Positions 1 through 11,149 of a stretch of 64,000 nucleotides of DNA are shown in pieces. Numbering within the stretch: position 1 is the stretch's first letter; the number at the start of each line of letters is the position of its first letter. The stretch covers positions 96,649,318 to 96,713,317 of the forward strand of contig NC_135372.1 of the NCBI RefSeq assembly GCF_049243985.1, in the 5' to 3' direction. A model generated the notes under the pieces. The model made no database searches. It was given only the letters and a program-made list of their open reading frames with translations, and was not told where the DNA came from. The position numbers and the translations under genes were made by a program. This DNA is from Paroedura picta. Taxonomy: Eukaryota; Chordata; Lepidosauria; Squamata; Gekkonidae.

Positions 1-275
1 CACTTAAAGGAGGGCAGGATGCTGTTTCTGTTGGCTGCAGAGGAAAGGGCACGCAGTAATGGGTTTAAACTACAAGTACAATGATATAGGCTAGATATCA
101 GGAAAACATTTTTCACAATCAGAGTAGTTCAGCAGTGGAATAGGCTGCCTAAGGAGGTGGTGAGCTCCCCCTCACTGGCAGTCTTCAAGCAAGTCTTTGG
201 GCTGATCCTGCGTTGAGCAGGGGGTTGGACTAGATGGCCTGTATGGCCCCTTCCACCTCTATGATTCTATGATAA
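1..275 (+). mobile_element. CR1 LINE, 3' end
   Basis: The segment ends in the CR1-type octamer tail (attctatgat at about 263-272), preceded by the CR1 3' region (ggttggactagatggcct). It is cut by the left window edge and is plus-oriented within ILRUN intron 1. Confidence 0.85.
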
Positions 276-2420
276 ACTTTAGTGTAGTGCTATTCTATAG
301 CTTAAACGGGGCAGAAATTCATGTACATCAGAGATCCCCTATGTGGCATCTATAAATGACATGGTGCCCACAAAGTGTTTTTAAAATGTGGGTAGGGGTA
401 GGTGGAACTTCTGCCCAGCAGAGGTTCTGATTGGCCACTGGAGATCAGCCAGAAGCTGCCAGTTAGTGTTTCTTAGCTAGCACACACACACACTCTGTAT
501 ATGCAAATTTTGTTTAAAAATAATATGCTTACTCTAAAAAGTTTCCTGTTAACAGAGCATCTGCCTCAAATGCTGAAGAACTACAGTTATGCATGACTTT
601 ACTCCCCATTTTGTGATTTGTTCCACCTCCTCTGACTACCATTTGGTGGCTGGCTCTGTTTCCTCCAGCTACCAAGGCTCAAAAAGCTTGTGGACCCCTG
701 ATCTATATATATGTCTTAACTCTATTAGAAAAATTCAAACCTAAAATTTCCTCCTGACTCACACTTGCTAACGAGTTAAGTCACCTAATAAAAGTCAAAG
801 AAACAATATTTAATAGGTAGGAGCTATACATTGCTGAAGAACCAGAACATGCCCAGACATGTCTGGACACTTAGCAAGGCTTAATAGTAAACTGGCCAAA
901 TACTAAACCCAATACAGAAATCTGAAGTGCTAGGCACTTTGTTCATAGTCAGCAGGGTTTCTAAGATTATATAGCATCTGGTGGATAAGAAAACTAATGG
1001 CAAGCATGTTCAGCACCAGTTAAGTACAGTGAACAGCAGCATTTATATGCCAGATAATCTGACAAGAAAGTGTTTTTTAAAAATATACTATACATACGTA
1101 GTGTCTAGCCAGAAAATCTTTTTAAACTACCATATAATTAAAAAAATTAAAAAGACATCACACTATAAGGAGTTTACTGGTAAATAAACATTCAGAGCAT
1201 AATCCTCATGGAGTCCGAGAAGAATAAGACTGCAGTGAAGATTCTTGTGGGCACACACAATGCTTCTATAGCACTAATGCAAACAGCTAACCAAACCAGA
1301 TCAGAATCTCTTACAGTGTTATGCTTACAAGTGCAAAAGCAGTGGTGGTCCTACACGATTCAATAATGTTGAAAGTCCAAGGTCACAAGGAATTCATGCC
1401 ATGCCTCCTTACCAATTGAACTCTATATATGTTCACCCATCCACTTGCCCAGGAATATTGGAAATTCAGCTAGGAAGGGGTCTACACTTCACCTGCTCCC
1501 CAAAACAGAACAGCTACAATTTCTGGGACAGGCAACACTGATACAGAATGAACTTTTCATATAAAACCTGGGCTTCTGATGTTAATGAACAGTGCAAGAA
1601 AAAGCCTTACTAAAGCCATCGGAAAGGGACCACAATTATACTGCACAAGTACATGAACTCTACTACACCGGCTCAGAGGATTCGGGAAATATACGTTGGT
1701 AAAATGCCAGCATCCTATTCATGCTAATAGGATTAGTTATTGCTTCTTACATCGATGTTTTGAATGATGTATACAAATCAGGAAGGTTGGTAAGGTTCAT
1801 GAATAGGTGTGAGAGTATTTGTTTAGTAGCCAAAACACTACACAACATATATTGCAGGAATGCAACACAGCTCATGAATCATGAAGCATGACAAGAGGAC
1901 ACATCCCTTAACTATGATATCTATGGAATTCTGGGTAAATATGAGCACAACAGAGCAGGGAGAGAAGGAAAGCTGGTTATAAAGACCATAGGAAAGCTCA
2001 AATACTCAGCTTCCAATAATAATGGAATCCAAAAGAAAACAAACTTGAGTTGAATAATGTTCCTTGTCCCTACAAAAATCCTATAATCAGGCTTTAGACA
2101 GATACCCATCATGACAGGAACTTCATGGAAAGGGTAGTGCACACCACAGCATTCAAACACAGATTGCTACTGTTTCTTAGTTGCTAATCTCTACCAGAAC
2201 AGAGATGGAATTCTGGAGTAGGATCTGCCTCTGCAGGATGACATAAACCGTGGGACCCAACTCTGCTCCTTCATACATCAGTTGAAAGCATTGCCCACCA
2301 CAAAGAGAACATGATAATTATGAGTCAAGCACAACTGTGGGTTTGATGCAGGCAGCAAACCCAACTAGAGCACTTCTCATACACTTGAGGAAATAATTGG
2401 GAGCTCAGATACTCATGACT
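276..2420. other. ILRUN intron 1, no recognisable feature
   Basis: AT-rich intronic DNA with a short (CA)n at about 481-492. Short ORFs here resemble nothing I recognise. Confidence 0.6.
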
Positions 2421-2423
2421 GTG

Positions 2424-2652
2424 GGGTGTAGTGGTTAACCCCACTCCTCCACATGCAGCCAGCTAGGAGACCTTGGGTTTGTCACAGCTCTGTTAGAAGC
2501 TATTCTCACAGAGCGGTCTCTCAAAGCTCTCTCAGCCTCACCTACCTCACAAGGGTGTCTTTTGTGGGGAGAGGAAGGGAAAGCAACTGTAAGCCACTTT
2601 GAGACTCCTTTGGGCAGTGAAAAGCTGGATATAAAAAACAACTCTTCTTCAA
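2424..2652 (+). repeat. tRNA-headed CORE-type SINE with L2-like tail
   Basis: The head gtgtagtggtta matches a tRNA A box. The body (gaccttgggtttgtcac, ctcacctacctcac) and the tail (gactcctttgggcagtgaaaag, ending aactcttcttc) match at least six other copies in the window. Confidence 0.8.
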
Positions 2653-3329
2653 TGAAGAAGCCCAGGAGAAGACGTAGGTGAAAACATAATCAACTGAAAC
2701 ATAGAACGCAAGTTTTGACTTTTAGAAAGTACACCAATGACAGCCAGGTTTAGAACCAAGGCAAGGAAGCAGCCTCTCTCCTGTTTCCAGAATAGAAGTA
2801 CTTCTAACAACACCAAATGGTATCACAGCCCATTCATGCAATGGGCAAAATTCTAACTCCTCCACTCAAAACATATTGCAAAAATGATTATCACACACCC
2901 TCATTCCTAATACAGGTCAAATATGAATTTAGAGGCATGTGGTAATGCTTGATGAAAGACATGAAATAACTGAGTTCAAGGTATGAGACGGGAAAATCAT
3001 ACATGATGTTTTGAACTACTCAGAAGAAGAGTGAGAAAAAAATATGAAAAACATACGTGTATCTTTATTCCCATTCCCTCATGCATACATACCCCATTTA
3101 ACAATTGCATCATATCTATCTGAAGCATCAGAACAACTACTAAAGGTTTGTTTATGCATATGGCCATACTACCGCTATCCTATGAACACTATAATTAAGC
3201 AAGTATGCATAGCACAGGCTTCCCAAAGTGCAATGATTATTCACCAGGACAGAGCAATAGGCTTTATACACCATTCTTTCTAACAGACTAAAAGCCACAT
3301 CGCCAATTACGTGATGACAGTGTATATAC

Positions 3330-3653
3330 CAGTGGTCCCCAACCACCGGGCTGCGGCTCCCTCTCCCCACCCACCCCCGCAGTAAGAAACTTCCCAGGTT
3401 GCAAGCATATCGGCCGCCAAAGCGGCCAATTACCTTGTGGCCCGGCAAGCTTCTTTTTGTGTGTGGGGGGGGGAGGGAAGCAGTGGCCACAAATGCGTGC
3501 ATGAGCGAAATTGCTGCGCATGAGTGTTTGCGGCCGCACATGGCACAAAAGCACATGCGCAGACCGGCCGCAAACGTGAGTTTGCGCATGTGCAGCCGCT
3601 GGATCGCCCTCCCCCCCACCGGTCCGCAGCCTTAGAAAGGTTGCGGACCACTG
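3330..3653 (+). mobile_element. Non-autonomous hAT element
   Basis: Terminal inverted repeats begin cagtggtccccaacc and end ggttgcggaccactg. An exact 8-bp duplication gtatatac flanks it (3322-3329 and 3654-3661). The interior is GC-rich and repetitive with no transposase. Its left arm resembles the copies at 27550 and 53168. Confidence 0.88.
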
Positions 3654-4295
3654 GTATATACTACTATATGGATCAACAGTTTGTCCCAGTCTCCAATAAA
3701 AGCTGCTGAAAAGTTACCTGCTGTTCTAAAGACAGCAGGGTATAGAGATTAGAATTATTAGTATAGCTGTAGAAGACCTAGCCTAGATTAAAACCCTTAG
3801 ACTCAGAATGGCCTTGGGCAACCCCAATGGACTTGTTTTCACAAAACTGCAAATGAAGCCATAAGTTTGTATGTGAAGTGCAAATTTTAGGAGGTGGATT
3901 ATATGACTGAAATAAATCTACATACTTTCCTAAACACAGAAAACTAGATGCCATGATGGTTTGTAGCCTAGCCTTCCATTTGACATGCTTGCTTTCTATA
4001 CACAGAAATCATTTTTAATGACACAGTGGGGCTATCAATCATTCAAACAAGCCTACCACTTTCCAGATAACTTGGGCACCAGGTTAAAGTTGTATTCTTC
4101 AGTTTGGTTTTCAAACCTCAGTTAAATTTACCTACTGATGTTTTCTTTTTGTATGGGTCTCTTGCTTGAGCTGGATTCTGATACGATTTTGTAGGTTTAA
4201 AACATTCTAAAAAGAATCAGGTTATAGTTATTCTCAAGTCTTGCATATCTATCTATTTTAAAAATATGTAAGTGGTAATTAGAAGAAGGAATCTC

Positions 4296-4512
4296 AGAGC
4301 ATCTTACAATCGCTTTCCCTTTCCTCTCCCCACAACAGACACCCTGTGAGGTAGGTGAGGCTGAGAGAGCCCTGGTATTAGTGCTCAATCAGAACAGCTG
4401 TATCAGTGCTGCGAGCCCAAGGTCAGCCAGCTGGCTGCATGTGGAGGAGGAGTGGGGAATCAAACCTGGCTCAACAGATTACAAGTCCACACTCCTATCC
4501 ACTACACAGGCA
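4296..4512 (-). repeat. tRNA-headed CORE-type SINE with L2-like tail
   Basis: Minus-strand copy: gcctcacctacctcacaggg and the tRNA-like head gtgtagtgg(a)tagg are read on the reverse strand. Confidence 0.78.
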
Positions 4513-4629
4513 TAAATTTATCCAATCATGAATTTTTTTGTGTGTGAATTAAGCCGATGCCTCAGCCTTGCCTACCTCACATAGTTATCTAACAATAAAA
4601 ATAAAATGTCAGAGAAACTAAACCTGCCT

Positions 4630-4812
4630 TGCCTTGAATAACCCAGACCCCATCTTGTTACACCCCAGGACCAGGTTAGTATTTGGATGGGAGACCACCA
4701 AAGAGTACCAGGGGTTGTTATGCAGAGGCAGGCAATGGTAAACCAACTCTCAACGTCTCCTGCCCTTGAAAACCCTGCAGGGTTGTTGTAAGTTGAATAC
4801 ACACCGATGGCA
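4630..4812 (+). repeat. 5S-rRNA-headed SINE with BovB/RTE-like tail
   Basis: The head keeps the 5S rRNA motif ggttagtatttggatgggag. The body has gcaggcaatggtaaacca, and the tail is the gggttgttgtaagttg type that resembles the BovB 3' end. I believe this is the class called 5S-Sauria-RTE. Confidence 0.75.
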
Positions 4813-4887
4813 AAAAAAACTAGAATGAATACTACTTAGTCAATAGTCCAATTCCAACCATGTTTACTGGGAAGTAAACAACACTGG

Positions 4888-5075
4888 CCCTGACATGTTT
4901 AACCCAGACTAGCCCAACTAAGCAGGGTTGGCCCTGACTCATATTTGAATGGGAAATGCCCAAGACTGCAATGTGGAGACGGCAATGGCAAACCAACTCT
5001 GAATGTCTCTTGTCTTGAAAACACTATGGGGATGCTACAGGTCAACTATGATGTGACATCGGTATCAACAAGAAG
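4888..5075 (+). repeat. 5S-rRNA-headed SINE, second copy
   Basis: Contains aactaagcagggttggccct, the 5S internal control region motif, followed by ggcaatggcaaaccaactct and a decayed tail. Confidence 0.7.
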
Positions 5076-5457
5076 TAGTACTCATTTCAACTGGATTCTT
5101 TCCCCACATGCCTTTGACTTATAGAAAAACGCTTGGATAAGCCAATAATTTCCATGGAAGAAAGAGATTTCTGTCTGCAGTGTGACCTCCTTGCCTGCCC
5201 CCTTGCTGCTGCATCCCCAAAAGACCCCCAGTGCTGACCCTGGGGGAAAAAGGAACCCCAAGAACAGCAAAAGGGGGTAAATGTAAAGTATTCAATAGGA
5301 CAATGGAATCAGCAATAATGATTCATCCCAAATGATCATGCTCCTTCACTATGAACAAACACTTTATTTACAGTAATTTAGACAATGAATGTCCCACACT
5401 ATGATGTATTCATGGTTGCCAACTACCCAGACGAAACCTTTAATAAAGGCTCTGTCC

Positions 5458-5575
5458 TGGATGGCCCAGGCTAGCTGATCTCATCAGATCTCAGAAGCTA
5501 AGCAGGGTCAGCCTTGATTAGTTCTTGGATGGGAAACCACCAAGAAAATCCAACCTGGCTGCAAGGTGGCAACAC
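5458..5575 (+). repeat. 5S-rRNA-headed SINE, 5' part only
   Basis: A clear 5S-like head: gatctcatcagatctcagaa, then gctaagcagggtcagcctt and cttggatgggaaacc. The body is missing after about 5575. This is the best-preserved 5S head in the window. Confidence 0.75.
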
Positions 5576-5579
5576 TTGC

Positions 5580-6845
5580 AACACACATACATTGTGTTAT
5601 TTACTTGTATATCATCGAAAGTTTTAGCTGCTCATTTCCCCTCAAAGTTACTTCTGTCAAAGTAACATGATATTTTTCTTCAGGCCTGTCACCAATTCTC
5701 ACTGCGCTGTTTTGCAAGCATCACCCCAATTCTTCTTCCACTTGAAGGAAGTGCTATGCACACTGTAATTATATACACTTATACGGTTCTTGCATATGGT
5801 TTTGCTGATAATAGTTGGCAAATTTTCAATACTTTATTGATATGTATTGAAATTATGTATTAAATTGATATTTCTGATATTTGTTAAAGAATTTTGCCAC
5901 ACCAAGGAATGACGGTTATACAGGTTGCAGAGGGGTAGCGGGGCTGGAAGGACAAAAAAAAAATTGGACGACTGTGTGCATCACTTTATCTACCGAAAAC
6001 ATGCCTGGATACCATACTATCAGATTTTCACACAATGCCTATGTTACTTTTAAAACAACTAATTAACATTCTTATGACTCCATACTCTTGATTGTATAGT
6101 ATGGGGAAATCTGATCAGCGTAGCCTGTGAATTGAGATGACATGCTATTTTATTCTCCGATGTTATTTAATGAGAGCTCATGGAGAGAAATCTACCTTAA
6201 AATAGGATTCAATTCCAATCTTTGTCAGGGATCCATTGTGCAGAACACCATTGTCATTCAGATCCCACTCTTCAAAAATACAGCAGCATGACTTACCTCG
6301 CAGGGTTGCCATGAAGAGAGTTGCAAGTACTTTGCAAGTCAAAAGTAGAAGAAATGATCTGACAGGTCCCATGAATGTCAATAATTCAAAGCAGATACCA
6401 AATTTCAACAACTTTTTAAACCGTAAAGAAGGATATTGACAATATTTGGGAAGCTGATGCAGAAAAGCTGCAGAATTATGTTCTTTTCCCTACAATCCAA
6501 AATTCTTGAGCATTGAAAACTTGATAGTACACATTCCCATTGTGTAGTCCAACCCACCTTCCATTTACAATGGAAAGGGGGGACAGGGGGGGATGACAGG
6601 CGGCTTACTCGGATAGCATCAAATACACCCAACTTATTATAGCAGCAAGGAACTGTTCTAACACCAAACAGCCCTCCGACACAGACCGACCCACAGGGTG
6701 ATACAATCTGTCACGAAGGCCAGATTTTAGGACGAGCAACAGAAGTAACGGCAGGCTTCAGCCCACTGCTCCTTTTTATTTGGGCGACACTCGTACGACG
6801 CGTCCCACAAGAGAAGAAGCGTCACACTGAGGACTGTTTACATTG
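5580..6845. other. ILRUN intron 1, no recognisable feature
   Basis: No repeat or gene recognised; the ORFs here look random. Confidence 0.5.
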
Positions 6846-6849
6846 CACG

Positions 6850-7640
6850 GAGTTTGTCCTCTTGACAGAGGCACGCAGGCTCGCTCGCGGCGTCACCCCA
6901 GACAGATTCGCGAAGGGTACGGCTGGCCCGGCTGGCCCAGCCTCCTCCTCCTCCTCCTCCCCCCCCCCAGCACGCTTGCACGTGACGACCCCGTAGCAGG
7001 GTGAGGGGCTCGGCGAAAGCAGCGCTCCCCGGGGCAGAAAGCGAGACGGGCCTGCGCAGGCCTGACGCTCAGCCAATGAAGTGGCTCAGTCAAGACACCC
7101 TTCCGGAGCAGCGCCCCCCTCCCCGGCCCAGTCTCCCCGCCTGCCCCCCCGGCCCCCGCCCCTGCTGTACCAGTTCGTCATGTCCAGGAAGAAGGCGCAG
7201 CCGGCGGGGCTGAGCTGGAAGCCGAGAAGCCGCTGGAACTCGCCGATGAGCACGTCCTTGTCGGTGGTGCCCAAGCAGCTGAACTTCTGCATCAGCTCGG
7301 CGTCCAAGTCCACGTCCATCCCCTCCATGGCGCCGGGGCCCCCTTCGCCCGCGCCAGCCCGGCCACTTGCACTAGGCCCCGGGCCGCCCGTAAGCCGCCA
7401 CTGCCGCCTCCTCAGACCTGCATGGGGGGAGGGGGAGCGAGCGAGTAGTACGCAGGGCACGCCGACGTCGTCTGCGTCATCACGCCTCATGACCTCACAG
7501 ACGTGGTGATGTCATACCGGAGGAAACCAAAATACAAGCGTCTCAATGCAGAGACGCGGGAGGCGGCAGTCCTCTCGCTCTCTGTTTTTATAGCCCGCCC
7601 TTCCCGGTCGGCTCAGGTTACTAAGCTTGCACGGCCTGAT
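6850..7640. promoter_or_regulatory. CpG-rich promoter region of ILRUN
   Basis: A GC- and CpG-dense block surrounds ILRUN exon 1, in contrast to AT-rich flanks. It includes the 5' UTR and the start of intron 1, with a short (CCT)n run near 6942-6970. No TATA box is evident upstream on the minus strand. The transcription start cannot be fixed from sequence alone; it is inferred to lie around 7400-7560. Confidence 0.6.
7171..7328 (-). CDS. ILRUN: ILRUN (C6orf106) coding exon 1
   Basis: This is the first coding exon of ILRUN, an inhibitor of innate immune and lipid signalling that, in mammals, lowers IRF3-dependent transcription by acting on p300/CBP. Translated from the ATG at 7328 it gives 52 codons plus 2 bases, beginning MEGMDVDLDAELMQKF and ending FFLDMTN plus TG. 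I recognise this as the N-terminal UBA-like segment of ILRUN. The exon ends before gtacag (7170-7165), and the codon split within Trp matches the mammalian boundary as I recall it. The start has G at -3 and G at +4. The reading frame stays open upstream to another ATG at 7490, but similarity begins at MEGMDV, so I chose that start. The remaining exons lie beyond the left edge, so positions 1-7170 are intron 1. The orientation, opposite to SNRPC, agrees with the human locus. Confidence 0.93.
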
Positions 7641-8139
7641 CGTTGACATGTTACTTCGAATTACTGATTTAAATGAGCCCCCTTTGCAGCCCTGGGGACT
7701 AGGAGCGAGATTTATAGATCTATATACATTCAGAATTCAGCACGTTTGAGTGCTCAAAAGAAAATAAGAGGGGTCCGGTGTTGAAACTATTGTTCTCCCT
7801 GTCCCATTCATATTTTACTCGGAAATAGTCCTAATGAACGCAGTGGGACTTATGAAAGCAAATGTCTGCACGATATCCATGGACTTTCTTTTTATCCTTT
7901 AGCCACTGATTGGTGGGATCAGGTTGTCCTCTTGGCCAATATGCTGCTGTACATGCTGCTGTGTTTTTTTTCTTGCCTTGTTTATAAATCTGTGGCCTTT
8001 AAAACCTAGAACACTTGGGAAAAAATAAACAGAAGCTGGTTGATTTGGCTTATTGGAATGGTCTGGCTTTGCCAGAAGGGTCAGTGTTACATAAATCTGC
8101 AGAAGTAAACTAACCCCACATGAGAGATGCATATAGGGT

Positions 8140-8328
8140 TTGCACTGACCTAGACTAGGCTAGCACCATCGCATCAGATTGTGGAAACTAAACAGAATTG
8201 GCTTTTGTAGTTATTGACATGGGAGACCACCAAGGAATGCCAGGGTTGCTATGAAGAGGCAGGCAATGGCAAACCTTATCAGTGTTTCATGCCTTGAAAA
8301 CCCTGTGGAGTTGCCATAACTCAGAAAA
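8140..8328 (+). repeat. 5S-rRNA-headed SINE
   Basis: Diverged 5S-like head (gcatcagattgtggaaacta), then gggagaccaccaaggaatgc, aggcaggcaatggcaaacc, and a gttgccataactcag tail. It abuts the Penelope fragment to its right. Confidence 0.7.
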
Positions 8329-8334
8329 CGCTCT

Positions 8335-8704
8335 TCTAGATCCGCCATAAAAATGTTAGCATACTGTAGAAACATGCCAGTACCCATAGCTGTGCCATGG
8401 GGTTAAAGGAGTAAGTTCTGGGAGATAGGAGATGGACTGCAGTTCCCTCTGTGGTATCATGGACATTGCTGGAGATATTAATAAAGTATGGTATCAAGAT
8501 GGAGAACATATATCCTGATATTCCTATAAGTATTGGTGCCTATGTTTGAGACAATGAGATGCCCAATGCTGCCAATTTTATGAGTCTTTGACAGGAGGCA
8601 GAAAGTGCTACATTGAGGATCTTGGGGTTTATCCATACAAGTTTGTTCCTGAATGTTTGTTGGTAATTTTTTAATGCTGACTTGAACATGGTGCATGTTT
8701 GTTT
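8335..8704 (-). mobile_element. Penelope-like element, reverse transcriptase fragment
   Basis: On the minus strand one frame reads FCLLSKTHKIGSIGHLIVS, matching the Penelope FYLLPKIHK-type RT motif. Another frame reads TAMGTGMFLQYANIFMADLE, matching the conserved TAMGTxxAPxYANIFM motif. The copy is decayed, with frame changes between these blocks. Confidence 0.7.
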
Positions 8705-8706
8705 GA

Positions 8707-9530
8707 TGGATGACAGAATTTAAAAGTTATGCAGACGGAGTTTTAGCAGTTTTGGATCCACAAAAATCATTACAGTATATAATGGAACATATTGAAGAAT
8801 TTGGATCTGTTTCAGGATATAAAATTAACAAGATGACAGAAATGATAATGAAATTTGTAATGCAACATCAAGAAGATATTATAAAGAGTACAGATTGCAC
8901 AGTAGTCACTGATCCTTTTAAATATCTGGAGATAAATGTGACTAGACAAAAGTGTAACTTTTTCAAAATAATTATCAGAATAGCTGAAAGCTTATACAAG
9001 CAGAGTTATCCAGATGAAAAACAATAATAATCTCATGGCTGGGTAGAATTTCAACAATCCAAATGAATGTATCACCAAAATATTTTTTAGTTCTAAATGA
9101 TACCTATACATATAGAAGGAATATCAACAGAGTGGCAAAGACAGAGACATTTATTTGGAATAGTAAGAAACCAAGAATACATTTTAAAATATTCCCAAAT
9201 GAGAAAACGATAGGAGGATTAGCAGTTCCAAATATAACATTCTATTATCAAATGGCAATTTTGGTCTAGATTAAAAATCCAAGGCAAAGAATAGTAAAAC
9301 TTGAATCAACAGACTTCATCTAACTTACACAATTATTATGGATAAAGGAAACAACAAAAATGAACATACACAAGAAGGGAGTCATATAATTAGAGACAAA
9401 CTTTTGAGAATATGGTTCACACACCAGAACATATTGAGTCTTTGAAATTCTCTGCTCATAGGCTCAATAGAAGCATGTCTTGATAAGAATATAAGAGATA
9501 AAAGTGGTTTCTGAACTTACAGCAATATGA
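8707..9530 (+). mobile_element. L1-like LINE, ORF2 3' fragment (decayed)
   Basis: The frame at 8710-9027 reads YADGVLAVLDPQKSLQYI and FGSVSGYKINK, which fit the L1 RT YADD block and the following GYKIN motif (catalytic block degraded). The frame at 9063-9269 reads MNVSPKYF, FIWNSKKPRI and GGLAVPNITFYYQM, the L1 C-terminal region. A frameshift separates them. The right limit is uncertain. Confidence 0.75.
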
Positions 9531-11134
9531 TCAATGCTCAAGGGAAACTCAAGTCCTGTATTACTAATCAGTCTCTTGACTACAGAAGATCATCAAGATG
9601 GAGTTCTAAGATAGATGACTGAGTTCCAACAGCTGATTACAAAACTATCCTTAATTTGGGGACATAATGAATACTAAGGACAAAGTAATCAGAGTTATTT
9701 TGTGAACAAAATGCGGGACTAGATGGGCTCGGGAGAATTGGCCATTAAGGCCACAGGGGGAAATTCCTGTGGATCAGTGGCCTAGTGGACCTCTCCACCC
9801 ACTGGGGCATTCAAGTCTAGAAGCCACTCCATTATAAAGTGGAAACAGTTACAAATCATTACAAGCTGGAGACATACAAAAGGAGTATCCCTGCCTGGAA
9901 TTGGTCTGTTCATGACAGTGAAGGACCTGCATGGTCTGTCCTTCACCTTGCCTCCCTACCCTACCCTCTCCATGGTGAGCGACACTCCTTCTTGGCCTTG
10001 CTACACTGTGGGGTGTCCCTACCCAGACCAACTTTGTTGTGGCAAGAGATATGCTAATCTGGCCTTGCAGCAAAGAGAGACAAGCCCATCCAACCTGGCA
10101 AGGAAGGAGCCAGGTGCAGCCTCACCCCTTACTCTGCAGTTTGAACAAGCACAGGACTCTCAGGGCTGTTCAGTTCCTACTTTGGTGGTCAGGCTGGGCC
10201 CTTTTCTAGGGCCATTTTCCCTTCCCCATTTTGCCACTGGCATGACCCATAAGGACTCTTCTTATGTTCTTATCTCTACACCTCATCTCTTTACTTGAGC
10301 TGCATTCGTAAGAATATATTCCTAGCAATTACCCCATTGCATAAAAATGACTTACTTCTGAGTAGATCCACTTAGTACTGCTCCCATCATTCAGTAGCTA
10401 TTGTACTCTGTAACCAAGATTTTCATTTCTCCCAGCAATCACATATTGAAGGTATCTGAGATGCAGATGTGCTATGCAGCATGACCGGTTGCCTCCAGAA
10501 GACTAGAAGTGTCAGCAACTCTGTGATGCTCCATTGAATCCAGAGTCAGGAACAATGCAGATGTAGGTGGTTTCCACACAAGGACAGTCTTGTGTGGTTT
10601 TCCTGTTATTAGCAAAGCAGGCATTCTTTCATTGGCACTGTCACACCCAATGGGATTAAGTGGGCCTTGGAGATTTTCATGAAGATAGTGGAAATGAATG
10701 TAAACAATGCATAGCTGGAATTCTCCTTGGGAACTGTAAAAAACAAGAAAGAAACATGATCAGCCCACAGCTCTTATGTTACACATGCCTATACTAGAGC
10801 TTAGTTTATTGTGCTCTGCCAGTGATTAAATTGTTCAATAACAACTGCCCTTTTTTACTGTGCAAAATTAGGATTTTTTCAGACACCAACAATTTATTTT
10901 GTGAATTGTAGTGTCTCCATTAACCTGGTCACAGAACAAATATCCCAGCTTACTGGACAAACTTTTTCCTTCACATAAAAAATGTCCATGGCACATCAAA
11001 AACTAGAATGCCTAGATCAGGGTGGGGTGGCAGGATTAAGAGGGGTCCCTAACATAAATGTTTTTACATAGCAAAACAACTTTTTTACAAGGCCAAATGT
11101 GATTCTCTATGTGATTTTGCGGAATAGTTGTATA
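9531..11134. other. Intergenic, mostly unrecognised
   Basis: No gene recognised. A short piece at about 10338-10375 (cttacttctgagtag) resembles a dispersed reptile repeat also seen near 15215 and 15530. The 128-codon ORF at 9912-10298 has no recognisable content. Confidence 0.5.
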
Positions 11135-11149
11135 CTAGTAATCAAGCCC

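Noticed and set aside
4630-5575. 5S rRNA genes
   Set aside because: The 5S-like parts are diverged and fused to a SINE body and tail in every copy.
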